A DNA stretch of 64,000 nucleotides from Adiantum capillus-veneris (Eukaryota > Streptophyta > Polypodiopsida > Polypodiales > Pteridaceae): contig CM043947.1 in NCBI GenBank assembly GCA_014529385.2, positions 102,233,311 through 102,297,310 on the forward strand, written 5' to 3'. Shown here piece by piece: positions 45,122-56,699 of the stretch (position 1 is its first letter; each line of letters starts with the position of its first letter). Made by a program: the position numbers and the translations under genes. Below the pieces are notes generated by a model. The model was not told where the DNA came from. It saw only the letters and a list, made by a program, of their open reading frames with translations, and made no database searches.

Positions 45122-45609
45122 TATTTCCTTGCGACATGGCACATTCCTCCCACACTTCTCCAACTCCCTCCTTCCCACATAAAATTTCCAGCTTGACCCC
45201 TTCTTATGACCAACTTCCCAGGAGCTTAGTGCACTGCTCCGGCCACCAAATGCGATGCCGTAAAGCACCGGCTCGGAGCCCATTACTCCGACTACCTCAA
45301 AAAATTTAAAGTCTCAGCATTTTAATTTTAGACGATCAAGTTGTCCCAGTATCCTTTGTTGCATGCATCTGCAACCACTTTCCAAGTCAAGACCGCCCAC
45401 TTCGGACGCACATACCTCATGATGTACAAGTGTGAGCCACAAGCTATAAAGCACGGCTGAAAACACTTATTAAAAACCATGTTTTAGGGACTTGAACAAC
45501 ACAAAACACTAGTATCCAAGCCCAGAAAAACCAACCCTTTGTACATGAATTTGTACATGGTCACTTCCAAGACTCGAAGCACCATGTACACATATATACA
45601 TGAGGCTAG

Positions 45610-45834
45610 TTAGCAAGATTTTTGGCATGATCTAATGACTTTGTGCTCATAAAAAAAATGCATGACAACGCATAGGTTGTATCCGTATGCTCTAGTATCT
45701 AATTGAATCAAATTTTGGTCTAATGAGATGAGTGATCTTGATATATGTGAGGGATAAGGAGGGTGCATCCAACAAATATTGGAAAGGGGTAGTCTATCCA
45801 TGTCAAAACCATGCATCTTGAACCAAGCTGTCAT
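45610..45834 (-). CDS. Hypothetical 74-residue frame kept in both arms of the inverted repeat
   Basis: From the first ATG (MTAWFKMHGFDMDRL) the frame runs 74 codons to a stop and has a full-length counterpart at 61136-61360. Over the longer shared frame (89 codons without an ATG start) 17 residues differ, about 81% identity, and neither copy has a frameshift or stop. The many replacements argue against strong protein constraint, and no known domain is visible. It may simply be a frame that survived in a duplicated repeat. Confidence 0.3.
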   Translation of the reverse strand: MTAWFKMHGFDMDRLPLSNICWMHPPYPSHISRSLISLDQNLIQLDTRAYGYNLCVVMHFFYEHKVIRSCQKSC

Positions 45835-46499
45835 CTTGCATACCAACAAGAGGTGTCTCCCTGTGAGGCAAGCTGTCAAAAAGACTCCAAAGCTAGATGG
45901 GCATATCTATCTCTGGGGAGATCCCAGATAATGTGCATGAAAAAAATGGATCTGGTGAGTGCCTCGATGACTAGTATACTATATAAGATTTTAGAGGCAA
46001 ATATACTATATAAGATTTTTACATGATTTTCTTTAAATTTTCCTTTAAAGTTTGGAGTCTTGCATCTAAAATTTGGAGGTTTCCATCAAGGGACAGTCCT
46101 ACAAAAGAACTATTATGTATGAGAAATTTTAGAAGAAAATTTACTATATGTGAAGGTTTTCAAGTTTGATTTTCTGAAATTGCATGCATGACAACGATTG
46201 GATACATCCTCTTTGATTTGTAATTCATCTCTACTAATTGGTCGCAAAGCCAACAAAACTTGCAACTCCTCAAACTCTCTACCTTATGGATCTCTTGAAT
46301 GTGTTTTGTCAATGTTAATCTTTGGGATTTCACTAAGGAACTTGAGAAGTCATCACTCATAGTTTCCCTTCCTAGAAACTTACAACCAAGTCACCCACTT
46401 TGAGTGGCATCACATCTAGCTTATTTATTTGCTTATCCGTAATGATGTCAACATTGGCTTGCACCTTGAAGGTCTGTTAGTAGTATCCAATGCCAACAT

Positions 46500-47057
46500 T
46501 TAAGAATTTGACATGAATGAAAGTATTCATGATGAGATTTCTATCAAGGGATTTTGGAAAGCCCAAAAAACAGATTATGGTTAAAAATGGTTTACTCAAC
46601 ATGTACACTAAGTGTGATCATGTACTGAAAAATGCACAACAAGCTCTCAATGGTATTAAAGTTTGTAGTTTAGGATGCCACGTATGTCTGGAAGGAGAAG
46701 GGTGAGGGTAAGGAAGTTGTGAGTAGTTTTCACATGAGGCAAGGTGAGGGCTCGTGTCTGGATACAATTTTGTATCCTTATATCTCAAAGGCATGTGGAA
46801 TCATGCAAGTATTTGACATAAGCACACTAAAATGGCCATTGAGGGGCTATTTAAAAATCCCATGCAATTTCAAAATGCTTTGGTCAACATGTACACCATA
46901 TTTAAATATAGCCTCTTGGAATGTAGTTATGTGCCCCTTGGCATCCCCATTTGTAGGGGGTTCTTACTCTTTAGGGTCACTTTCAAGGAGGGTAATTTAC
47001 TATATTTACATTAAACTTAGATTTTCTTTGAGCCCTCAGGTACACAATGCTTTTTGA
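46500..47057 (+). pseudogene. PPR (pentatricopeptide repeat) gene fragment
   Basis: Three frames together show successive PPR motifs. They are VKNGLLNMYTKCDHVLKNAQ with LNGIK (46575-46670), FHMRQGEG and DTILYPYISKACGIM (46725-46815), and QNALVNMYTIFKYSLLEC (46865-46925). Downstream ASWNVVM is in yet another frame. The N-A-L-x-N-M-Y-x-K and S-W-N-V-x-M phrases are typical of plant PLS-type PPR proteins, which bind organellar RNA. At least two frameshifts and a stop (near 46703) destroy the frame. It lies inside the Helitron boundaries, and Helitrons are known to pick up gene pieces, but capture is inference. Confidence 0.72.
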
Positions 47058-47152
47058 AAAAAATTGAAAAACCTACATATGAGACATATTAATGGAAAAT
47101 ATATTGTATTTGATGTTTTTTACACTAAATCTATCTAAACTTTGTAGGAATT

Positions 47153-47345
47153 CTTTTTTTGCTAAACTCACAATTGTGAGTGAATGTATTATAAAGTCAC
47201 CAGCATAAATATAAGACAACCTCAAGCTCATGATGAACCTTGAGGGACCAAGGGTTCCATCCTAGCTAAGCTACAAGAATTGTGAAACATACTATTACGT
47301 AGGTCATGACTCGATGGCGAGGAATGCCTTAAGCCAATCATCTGA
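47153..47345 (-). mobile_element. LINE 3'-end fragment
   Basis: On the minus strand it ends CATTCACTCACAATTGTGAG, then TTTAGCAAAAAAAG, the signature shared with four other copies. The left boundary on that strand is about 47345. No coding part remains. Confidence 0.75.
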
Positions 47346-48522
47346 GCTATACCTTTTACTTACCACATAAATTATCTCCTTGTTTTCTTACACAATCTCT
47401 AAGAAGCTAGCCACAGAAAGGAAGTTATCAAAGACATGATATTTTTGGCCTTCTAATTATTACTAAAAAACAATATCTGAAAATCTGCATACAAATTAGC
47501 AGTGTAGAACTCCTAAAATGCTTTCCGCCAAGACACAAATACACAATATTTTTTCCAAAAAACTTAGATAGCCTACATATGATTACAGTAAGTGAACACT
47601 CAAATAAATTTCTAATCTAGCCCTTTTTCTAGCATTTGAATCATGAAATCAATGTTACAAGAGATGAAATCTTTGTGACTTTTAGTAGGGAGGGGAAGGT
47701 GTCAAAGTGCCTTACGCATTATTTGTTGAAGGTGCCATTGATCCAACATCTAATGATGATGGTAAAGAGGCAAATTCTCCCTCATCTAGACCTTGCATGA
47801 TGTCTAACACATTAATGGTTTGTTGAACTATTGGTTTGCTTGAATGAGGGGATGGGTATGGAGATGATCCTTTGAAGGCTAGCGGCCCAACAACATGCTT
47901 CAATGTCTTTTAAACCATTCGTCATCTCTTCCTACATGAAGTTAGGTGTCAATACCATGGACTGGACAATATTGAGTCTGATGTATGAGTCATCCAATGA
48001 GAAAACATGAGCTATGATTCTTTTCACCTCTTTAAAAGGCTTGGAATCATCCATTTTTTTAGCATACCAATTCGATGCGAGTGCAACCAAGTGGCAAAGG
48101 TACTCCTCACAAGATGGCTCATTGGGTGGTGGCGATGTCACTACACATGTTCTGCACGTCCATGGCCAATTGCATCTTTCAGATGTGGTACACATAGGCA
48201 TGATCGTCTTTCATGTTGACCAAAGATGTGCATCAGCTCCTTTGAGACGCTATTTAAGGTTATATTATCCTTGATCATGGAGCTGAAAGGTCCTATGTAG
48301 CTCTCTTTTTTCTCAAACAATTAGACTCTGTGTGTGTGTGTGTGTGTGTCTGCGCAGTGTACAACAAACACCATAAATGTTGGAGACTTCATGACTTGGG
48401 AGCAAGGCTTGAGGAAAAGTGTAATGTCACCTAAAAGTTTTGAAACGTTACCTCTAAATTATAAATTAGAAGGTAAGAAAACCTACAAAATATGAAGTTG
48501 TTTAGTATTTAAAGTTTTTTTG

Positions 48523-48524
<2 letters not shown>
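47346..48524. other. DNA with a degenerate minus-strand open region
   Basis: Minus-strand frames 48201-47932 (with CEEYLCHLVALASNWYAKKM) and 47903-47712 look protein-like in composition and are separated by a stop and a frame change. I recognise no family. A GT tract lies at 48331-48350. Otherwise nothing was found. Confidence 0.35.
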
Positions 48525-48577
<53 letters not shown>

Positions 48578-48647
48578 TAAACAACTACAAGCAACCTAGA
48601 GAACTATCCAATTAAACACAGAGGAGGAGGAGGAGAATATAAATATT

Positions 48648-48680
<33 letters not shown>
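48525..48680. repeat. (GA)n tract facing a (CT)n tract
   Basis: GA repeats at 48525-48572 and CT repeats at about 48650-48680 are separated by about 78 bases. The pair can form a hairpin with a GA/CT stem. Confidence 0.9.
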
Positions 48681-48685
<5 letters not shown>

Positions 48686-48939
48686 TCTCTTCAATAGCTA
48701 TAAAGCACTCCTAGATCCATTGAATAAGGGCTAGAAAATCCTATGTAACGTGTGAGAACCTGCCAAGCTTGGTATTATAGGAATATTTGTTGCCTCTTGC
48801 ATGTATATTTTGTTTTGAGAATGCATAGAGAGATGTTTAGAATCATTTTTTTAAAATGCAAGAGAGTGTATACATGTAGAAAAATAGAATCTATATAAAT
48901 TTTCACCCTGTAGTTGTAAGAATAGAGGACATGCATTTT

Positions 48940-48971
48940 CTAGCCACTGCAATGCGTGGGTCATATACTAG
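48940..48971 (+). other. Helitron 3' terminus
   Basis: The hairpin CCACTGCAATGCGTGG is followed by GTCATATA and terminal CTAG. The next base is host T, then module Y. Confidence 0.8.
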
Positions 48972-49789
48972 TATAGTATAGAAGTAAAGGGAGCCCTACT
49001 CGAAAAAATAAAAATCCTTTCCAAACATCTCAAATGCATAAGTAAAGGTGAGTTCATGAAATAAAAAGTTCCATGGAAATGGAAAGTCAAAAGACTTTTC
49101 ATGTCCATATAAAGAGCTGGTGGAGCCTGCAATGGTACATTTGTACTTTTGTTCTTTGTGTTTCCTTTATGGTTTTCTTCTCTTTAGAGTTTCTCCTTGC
49201 ATGACGTAATTAAAGATTCATTCCACTTCGTAGGTAGTAACTTAGTAGGTAGCAAACTTATTTATTTTGAAGCCATTAGAAATACCATACATATGTACAT
49301 TCCATTTTCAATTTATCATGTTTTTGCAGTCTCATGCACCATCTGCATTTTCATACTCCTCTCTCCACTTGCAATCTAGCTTGCATTGAAAACGTTCAAG
49401 GTCTTCTAGATTTTGATCACTAGTGGGTGCATGATAATCAATGAAGAAGGGATTGACCACAACAAACTTTGGCTATGTGATTTGCTGGGTTCATTGAAAT
49501 TCAACATCTAATTAATGCAACCACAACAAAAAACAAGTGAAATTTTCACAACACATGAAGGTGCCTTTGGCATGCTATTGTGTCTAGGCACGTACACTTG
49601 AAATGTAAATTTTCACCTTAATTTTTGATGGGTTTTGATAGGTTCCCGGGAGTAAATGCTACAATGTACATAGTCTGATATATGTGAAGCCATTGTTTAG
49701 GTTATTGTTATGTAGGTTCCAATTAGGTTTTTCTCTCTTCAAATAGGAGTTTGAGCTTTTCTATGAAGGTCCTTTATCTTCCATGAAAT
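48972..49789 (+). repeat. Array module Y, copy 2, middle part
   Basis: It matches Y1 from AGAAGTAAAGGGAGCCCTA through ACATATGTACATTCC, CACTAGTGGGTGCATGATA and ATGTACATAGTCTGATATA. It lacks the 0.95-kb insert of Y1. It ends at the target site of the small LTR element. Confidence 0.85.
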
Positions 49790-50142
49790 TTATGGGTTAG
49801 TCAATGCAAAAGCGTACTCCCTAATCACCAATGATTAGCATTAGGCTATGGAGGGTGAAGCTTTAGCTTAACTATGGTGCTAGGGTTAGGGTGAGAGAGA
49901 TGGTGATTAGGGTTAGGTTATGCCAAAAGAAAGAGCAAAGAGAAAGAGAGTATACACACAATGATAGGACTCAAAGTGCAATTGTTTGATTAGGAAATAT
50001 CCTCTATATAGGCTTGGTGCTTTACAATCATTGGCTAGATGGGTTTTATCATTTTGCTATTAGACCATGTCATCAATTATCATTTCCTAGGTGGCTAGAG
50101 GGCTTTCCCATAGTGGTGCCACAAGTTGGGCTTACCCTAACA
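49790..50142 (-). repeat. 3' LTR of the small LTR element
   Basis: Plus-strand reading starts ATGGGTTAGTCAATGC and ends ACCCTAACA, as in 51924-52332. Confidence 0.88.
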
Positions 50143-51923
50143 TACGCCCCCTTAAGCCAAACTTGGGGTTTACAAAGCTTTCTTGTGTTCATGTGTAGAT
50201 GGGAATAATCTCAATGAGTGTCAAATATAGCATACAAAATACAAAAGTGTCCTCCCAGAGAATTGTCAATTGGGTGTAAGACCAAAGTCACAACATCCTC
50301 CCCAGAGAATTGTCAGCTGGGTGTAGGATCAATGTGTGCACCTCCCATAGAGATTTGTAAGCAACTAGGTGGTAGGTCAAAATACAAATGTGGTGCTTTC
50401 AAATGTTTTGTTTTTTTGCCTCCGATGTTAGAGGGTCAAATGTGTTGATGCCGTCTTTATCCTCATTTTGTTGGCTTTATGTGTTGCCAACTTGTTTTTA
50501 TCTTCATCTTCATTCGTATGTCAATTTGCTTGATCTTCATGGTGTCGTTGTTCCATTATGTTGAGGATGTGGCCTTCATGGCCAATGGTGCAAAGTACAC
50601 ATACATTGCAAAAATGGTGCGCGCTACATGTGTGCCAATGTGTATGATACTTGTTGGGAAGGTCTTACCATATAAAATGGCAATGTCTAATCCCGTGCAT
50701 ATTGTGCTATTTTTCACTAATTTTACATACATTTCAACAATGGTGCACATTGTGCCTTCATACATGAATATCCCATGCATCTCTGCTATGGCTTGTATTG
50801 CCATGGAGGTGGTGCTTGCCGAAAGCTATACTTCCTTGAGTGTTGCCTTGGTGTAGCAGGACAAGACTACCTGCTTGGGATGTGTAACATCTCTTGATTC
50901 TTTCAGGTTTGTAGGAATGGCCCCTTGTAGTGATAGTGCCTTAGAGCAATGGTGACGCGGGAACAACACTTTATGAGTAGTAGGGCTGCAAGTAGTGCCA
51001 GTGCCGTGGGAAGGGACTCTTCACTTGAGGCTTGAACTTTAAATGACTTTGAATTTCAAATGTTGTGTTGACTTTCTTATAGGCTCAGGACGTCAATGAT
51101 GATGATCTTTCAAGGCAATCAAGTTGAACATGTTGCATGAGAGGATGCATTGGTTTGCCAGGGATTTCTCAGCATGCACACAACAATTGGCACACAAAGC
51201 TATTGATGGGGCTTGGACAAAAAATTATCGATTATATATGGCTTGTCAAAGCCTCAGTGAGTGCAAAAGGAGGTGGGCTAGTGACTGAGGTGAATGGCTC
51301 AGACTCCGTATCAGGTTTCAGCCTCCTCATGTATAGGATTTTCTTCCTTTTTCAAGTTGTGGTCTCCTTCGGTGGGCAAAAAATGGCATGCAAGATTGGC
51401 CCCTTATGGACTTGTCTTGGTAAAAATAATCTGATTTGAGAATGGCTTTAGATCCGTCCAGCCTACTCACTCCCAAAAATAGGTAGAGAGAAGTAGGGAT
51501 GTAATTAGAGGCTTAATTGGCTCAAATTTTAGAGCCTAAGAGCTAAAAAATGAAGCTAAAAACAAAGGAATTTTTTGCACACTCCATTAACAACTTGATC
51601 TTTATGAAAATCATGCACTTAAAGACTCTATAGAAATCTATCAACAAATACGTCCGACACACATAAGTTGCAAAAGCAAATGGACGATGCGATGAGAGCA
51701 ATGCCAATGCAAGCTGGACTGATAATAAACACAATAAGACAAAGAAAATTGCACACACACAATGTGATTAATAGAATGCCACTAATCAAAAGATTACTAA
51801 TCAAGAAGGATAGTGCCTCATTGGCATTGCCAAGAACATGCCCAAGCTTAATTAGCAATGTTTATGATTAGGGAGAGAGGAATTTATTAGGCCTAGGTAT
51901 GAACTGTCGACTTTGATACCACT

Positions 51924-52070
51924 TGATGGGTTAGTCAATGCGGAAGCATACTCCCTAATCACCAATGATTAGTGTTAGGTTAAGAAGGGTGAAGCCGTAG
52001 CTTAACCATGGTGTTAGGGTTAGTGCTAGAGAGATGGTGATTAGGGTTAGGTTATTCCAAAATCAAGAGC

Positions 52071-52141
<71 letters not shown>

Positions 52142-52332
52142 AGACACAATGATAGGACTCAAAGTGCAATTGTTTGATTAGAAAATAGCCTCTATATATA
52201 TGGTTGGTGCTTCACAATCATTGGCTAGATGGATTTTATCCTTTTGCTATTGGATCATGTCACCAATTATCCTTTCCTAGGTGGCTAGAGGGCTTTCACA
52301 TAGTGGTGCCACAAGTTGGGATTACCCTAACA
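51924..52332 (-). repeat. 5' LTR of the small LTR element
   Basis: The same sequence as 49790-50142 with scattered substitutions plus an expanded GA tract of about 65 bases. It lies next to the PBS. Confidence 0.88.
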
Positions 52333-52592
52333 AAAATCACCCTGATGCAAAATGGAGAGAAAAAATAGGATTTCTCATAGGAAAAACTTGTGTTTTTTAT
52401 CGGTTCAATTGGGGTAGAGGCTACATGAAATCATCAAACACACATGAGTTTTGTGTTTCCCCTAGCCTTGTGTATGAGTGGAGCTTCCGTGACTGAACTA
52501 AAGTTTTTCTTATTCGTTTTTCACTTTTGAATAAGTGGTGCTTGCTGCAAACTATCTCAATCAAAGGCTTGATGCCTTCCTAGTTGTATTGC

Positions 52593-52597
<5 letters not shown>
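52333..52597 (+). repeat. Array module Y, copy 2, right part
   Basis: It matches 8224-8487, including GGATTTCTCATAGG and CAAACACACATG, up to ATTGCAAA before the GA tract. Confidence 0.85.
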
Positions 52598-52646
<49 letters not shown>

Positions 52647-52837
52647 AACCATGAATAACTTTATTTTCACCCAAGTTGTTGAATATATCTTTTGGGATTG
52701 TTCTTATGGAATTAGAAATACTCTTATTTGTCTTCTTCTTCTCTCTATCCTCCTCCCCATAGGTATTCAATTTTTAAAAACTTGTCCTCTAGAACTTTAA
52801 TGTCTCTTTACATTGTTCCAACACCCTTAAACAATTT

Positions 52838-52899
<62 letters not shown>

Positions 52900-53580
52900 G
52901 TTGATTTTTGATAGACACCCGTGCTTGTTAAAATTCGTAGAATTTATAGATTTTTAAACATGGCCCACATTTTAACTCTTAAAAATAAAAAGGCCAAAAT
53001 AACCTAGAACTGGTAAGGCCCATCAATTGGGCAATCTCTCTCCCCATTTGGGGTACCAATGTTTGAGTTGGTTTTTGTTGGGCATTTTATCCACTTGAAG
53101 GCTTTTTTCTAGTTTTCTATGGGTAAAAAATGTTAGCAACTTGTTAGATAATACACTATAATTCCAAGAAATACATAATATCTTGGAAATTAAAAGGACG
53201 GGTACCCCTAGTGAGACGGAGTCCCATGAGCTTGATGGTAAAATCTCTCTCTCTCTCTCTCTCTCTCATTCATTCATTGTCACTAATGTGGATAATAACC
53301 CTTTCATTTGCATCCATGTCCTCAAAGTAATATAGCCCCCAAGTCGACTCATGGATAGGTGAGTTTTCTCTTTTTTCTCAATCTCTTTAAAGAAATAGAA
53401 GCTTGCACAAATGTTTTATATAAAAGATCAGTATTAGTCTTTCAAAAAGTCCCTTGGAAAAATAAAGTCAAACATATCTTCAGAAATCAATTTTTTTAAT
53501 CAAACAACGAAATCTTCACTAAATTATATATATATTTTTACAATGTGCATTTACACTGGTAAACTTATTCTATGTAGAGT
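52598..53580 (+). repeat. Array module X, copy 3
   Basis: (GA)n at 52598-52641, then all the X landmarks including CT tracts at 52841-52895 and 53245-53268 and AAAGAAATAGAAGCTTGCA near 53391. It passes directly into module Y without the LINE fragment present in copy 1. Confidence 0.85.
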
Positions 53581-53599
53581 AAAAGGTCTTTTGACTCTA

Positions 53600-53727
53600 C
53601 ATAAAAGGCTTTTCGGTTCCTAGAAACTTACCCTTTTTAAATATGAGCCTTCAATTTTATAGAATAAATTAGATGTGTTGTAAGGTTTTCTTTCAAGTAG
53701 TGAAGTGGAGGTCCTGTCCTTCCTGGA
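53600..53727 (+). repeat. Array module Y, copy 3, first part
   Basis: It matches 6054-6155 and 10700-10790 (TTTTCTTTCAAGTAGTGAAG, then TGGAGGTCCT) and is cut by the LINE fragment. Confidence 0.8.
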
Positions 53728-54218
53728 TTTTTTTTGGCAGAACTCACAAATTGTGAGTGGATATATATTAAAAACAAAATACTAAATTACAAAAAAATTT
53801 GTGCTCGTATTGAGTCATAAATGAAACCTCAAGCAACATCACATCACACATTCACCAACCATGAGGTACATCGGCTGATTGGGAACAGGGAGACACCCTC
53901 AAGAAGACAAAAAAAGCTACATAGCCTTGCGTGGTTGCCACCTGAAAACCACTCCCTGCCACCGAGCCAAATTCTAACCACACAGGACATCACCGACTTT
54001 GGACCAAAACGATTGCATGCCACACAAGGGGAGGTGTTTGAGGCTCCATCACCGGCCACTCAAGGGCCACCACCAAAAAATAAAGGGCTACCAATTTTAG
54101 CAAGCACTCTGATGGAAGAGCAAACTCTAGAAACCATGCTGCAGCTCCTTCCTGATATCCAACCATAACCCCAAGGAGTCGTCCTCAACATATGCATGAT
54201 TCTCCTCGAGAGCCGAGA
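53728..54218 (-). mobile_element. LINE 3'-end fragment, about 490 bases
   Basis: On the minus strand it ends CCACTCACAATTTGTGAG, then TTCTGCCAAAAAAAA. Upstream lies GC-richer former coding sequence in which I could not confirm a domain. The plus-strand open frame 53821-54168 is an antisense shadow. The insert separates module Y at GTCCTTCC and ATCTTAAGCTCC. Confidence 0.75.
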
Positions 54219-54275
54219 AGAAAATCTTAAGCTCCATTATATATAGTATAGAAGTAAAGGAGCCCTACTCGGAAA
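54219..54275 (+). repeat. Array module Y, copy 3, second part
   Basis: AGCTCCATTATATATAGTAT, then AGAAGTAAAGGAGCCC. This is the empty-site reference for the Helitron. It is cut after CCCTACTCGG. Confidence 0.82.
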
Positions 54276-54580
54276 AAAAAAGTGAAAGGGTCACGATGGC
54301 TTAATAAAATAATAAGAGAGTAATAAAATCATTAGGTTGAGTTTAACTAGAAGTATATAACGTTGGAGAGGGGGAATGGGGACGACACCCGGCACGACCA
54401 GAAGTGCCTCTCTATAGCCCAGGGTCAACACAACACCCCAATCCACTCGAAAACACCTTCAAAAGGACAATTTACACCTAATCCGCTTCATCTGCTCAGC
54501 TTCCAAGCGCACACGCGCTATCCAAGGCCGCAAAATGAGCCAACATCTCACTGCACCTGCTCTGCCTCCCTCTGCACATA

Positions 54581-54670
<90 letters not shown>

Positions 54671-56481
54671 AAAGCACTAGCGATCTGGGCGTACACACGC
54701 TTCACCGGCACCGCGGCTGGCAACAGACGAGACGGGGAAGAGAAAGGGGGAAGGGGGGAGCGACACCAAGCCAAAGACAAAGAGGGTTGCCCATTGATAG
54801 CTTCAAAAACCCTTACACAGCTCCATTGAGCTCTCTCTCACACTCTTGCCTGCTCCTCTTGAGTGCACAGTCCCAAAAAACAAAAGAGCTCTTTACACAA
54901 AAAAATTTGGCCCCTTTACAGGCTCGTTTTTGAGTTTTTTTAGCAATTTTCATGATTTGCCGACATGTGGCACTCCCCTTGGGAGACTTGACTTTGCTTT
55001 GACCATTTTGAACATATCCTGAGGCTTCACACTTCACTCTATACACAAGCACCCTCTAGGGAGCAACGACGGCGCCGTCGTTGCCTCCCTAAGGGCTCAC
55101 ATTGCCTTCAAAAAAGGTTTTGGACCGAATTTGTCCGCGGGAAACGGCCCCCCATAGACTTTGGGAGCCACGTTACTACCACCTCCTCTCTCACGCGGGC
55201 GGAGCTACCGCGCTTTGCCTCCAAAATCGCCAAGAACCGCCAACGGCCGCCAACGCAGGGCCGGTGGCGCCGTCCGCCATAGCTCCGAGCTCCAAGAGCT
55301 CCAATCCTCCTTGTGATATCATATGAGGCCTCACGGCCCACCTTATAAAGTGCACACACCAGCGGCCCCCCCTTTGCATATGGGGCCACTCGGTGGACAC
55401 GTGGCAGCTCCTGGGGTAGTCCCACTTTGAATGGCCTCCAAGGCCTTGCAAAATTAAAAGAAAAAACCTCCATGGAAACCAACTTCTCCCCTCTTTTTTC
55501 TTGCCTGCCAACTGGCACTCGAGGATCCAATTACTGGGCCGCAAAGCGGTGCCGAGCCCCCCCTATATCGGCTCTTGGCCATGCAATTCCCCCTGCATTC
55601 CGACTCCCCGGAGTCCGCTATCCAAGGCCTCCAAAACGGAAAAAAATCACCTGCCCACCTCTTACTGCCACCGGCTCCCAACTTCGTCTCACCGTATCTG
55701 ACCGACCATGCATCCGATTGACACACCGTTGATTTGTGTTGGTTCCTTGTGACACGCACTATCATCGAGAACTTTGGCGAGGCTCAAACGACGCCAGATG
55801 GCACATTCCCCAATGCAGTCCAATGAGCTCCGACCCGGCCCCTGGAAAATCTTCAACTGACCATAACTTGCTAACCAGAGCTCCAATTTGCATTCCGAGA
55901 AGACAGGCATGCTCCATAACTCGAGCACTACACACATATGTATACACTGTCATCAGCTCGGGCCATCTGTCCCCAACTGCCATGTCCGTCGGGGATCTGC
56001 TACACACTTCACCTTTAAACTGCAGTATCTTGAGCACCGAGACTCCGTTTGACGAGCCGTCTGGACCGGCTTCTAGAGCACATTAAGCACTACCATTCAG
56101 GACACGGTTTTGGCATTTTGGACATCTTGACTTGTCATCTCATCTAGACCATTCCCCAACACTTTTGGCCTAAAAAACCGCATCAAGCATACTTTCCCAC
56201 TATCCTTTGGCTGCCAAGGGCATCGGCACTTGCCCTAGCCTTTTGCACCGCGCTCGATTGCACCCTTTGACTGGCATAGACCACTACTTAGCTCCGACCA
56301 ACTTTAGCTGCACCAACGTGAAGCATTGTTCGGGAATGTCTCCTTTATCAAGCGGTCCAGTTTCCTCCTTGCAAAGAAGCAAAGCAGAAATACTAGCAAA
56401 AATTTTAAAATTTTCAAGATTTTTGAACTAAATTCTCACATATTTCATCAATTTTTCTTCCCTTTACCATGGTGTGCTCTC

Positions 56482-56514
<33 letters not shown>

Positions 56515-56699
56515 GAATTTAGTAGACTTATGCCAGGTGAAGCTTCACTTTAGTATTTTGAAAGAATAGAATGTAAGAGAAGTCAAGCCATGTGAAAAGA
56601 TCCATTTGATATTTTAAAACAAAATAACATTTAAAATAAGTCTTAATCATCACTTAAAAAAAACATTGAAAGTATGCTTCTCCTCTAAGGCTTCTTTTA
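54276..56699. other. GC-rich 2.4-kb insert in Y3, unidentified
   Basis: The Y sequence stops after CCCTACTCGG and resumes at ATAAAAATCCTTTCC near 56705. The insert is clearly more GC-rich than its surroundings between 54.4 and 56.3 kb. It contains an 85-base CT tract and many overlapping short open frames without domains. No LTRs, inverted ends or target duplication were found. Confidence 0.5.
54583..54667. repeat. (CT)n microsatellite, 85 bases
   Basis: A perfect CT tract inside the GC-rich insert. Long Arg/Glu or Leu/Ser frames through it are artefacts. Confidence 0.95.

Larger units (their letters stand above)
45071..46345 (-). repeat. Inverted repeat, left arm
   Basis: The reverse complement matches 59835-61902, with about 0.8 kb extra in the right arm (60200-61010). 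Shared landmarks include the snRNA-like promoter block, GACATGGATAGACTACCCC, the phrase around CATGCACATTATCT, and the AT-rich TCATGTAAAAATCTTATATAG. The arms lie about 13.5 kb apart. Confidence 0.85.
10816..48971 (+). mobile_element. Helitron-like element carrying a nested retrotransposon stack
   Basis: The left end reads TCTATATTATATATG after host A. The right end has a hairpin CCACTGCAATGCGTGG (48944-48959, 6-bp stem with one bulged T and an AAT loop), then TCATATA and CTAG (48968-48971), followed by host T. These are the known features of Helitrons: 5' TC, a subterminal 3' hairpin, 3' CTRR and insertion between A and T without target duplication. Joining 10815 to 48972 gives ATTATATATAGTATAG, the uninterrupted module-Y sequence at 54237-54252; Y1 is also continuous here. 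No RepHel gene was seen, so the element is non-autonomous or has lost it. Its own DNA is probably 10816-11270 plus much of 40.3-48.97 kb. I am sure of the end signatures and less sure that the whole interior arrived as one unit. Confidence 0.75.
49790..52332 (-). mobile_element. Small non-coding LTR retrotransposon (LARD/TRIM-like)
   Basis: LTRs lie at 49790-50142 and 51924-52332; the right one is longer through a GA tract at 52074-52138. On the minus strand the PBS TGGTATCAAAG (51911-51921) follows the 5' LTR end CCCATCA. The polypurine tract TTAAGGGGGCG (50145-50155) precedes the 3' LTR start TGTTAGGG. Flanks GAAAT (49785-49789) and AAAAT (52333-52337) fit a 5-bp duplication with one mismatch, and Y1 near 8225 shows the empty site. 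The 1.78-kb interior has no retrotransposon protein on either strand, so it would need enzymes from another element, probably copia-type given the PBS. Confidence 0.85.

Noticed and set aside
44731-45309. Plus-strand proline-rich frames near the left inverted-repeat arm
   Set aside because: Composition effect of pyrimidine-rich sequence; not conserved as frames in the right arm.
50479-50856. 125-codon frame inside the small LTR element
   Set aside because: It lies on the strand opposite to the element and shows no retrotransposon or host domain; probably chance.
54363-56086. Numerous overlapping frames in the GC-rich insert
   Set aside because: High GC reduces stop codons; none has a recognisable domain and they overlap on both strands.
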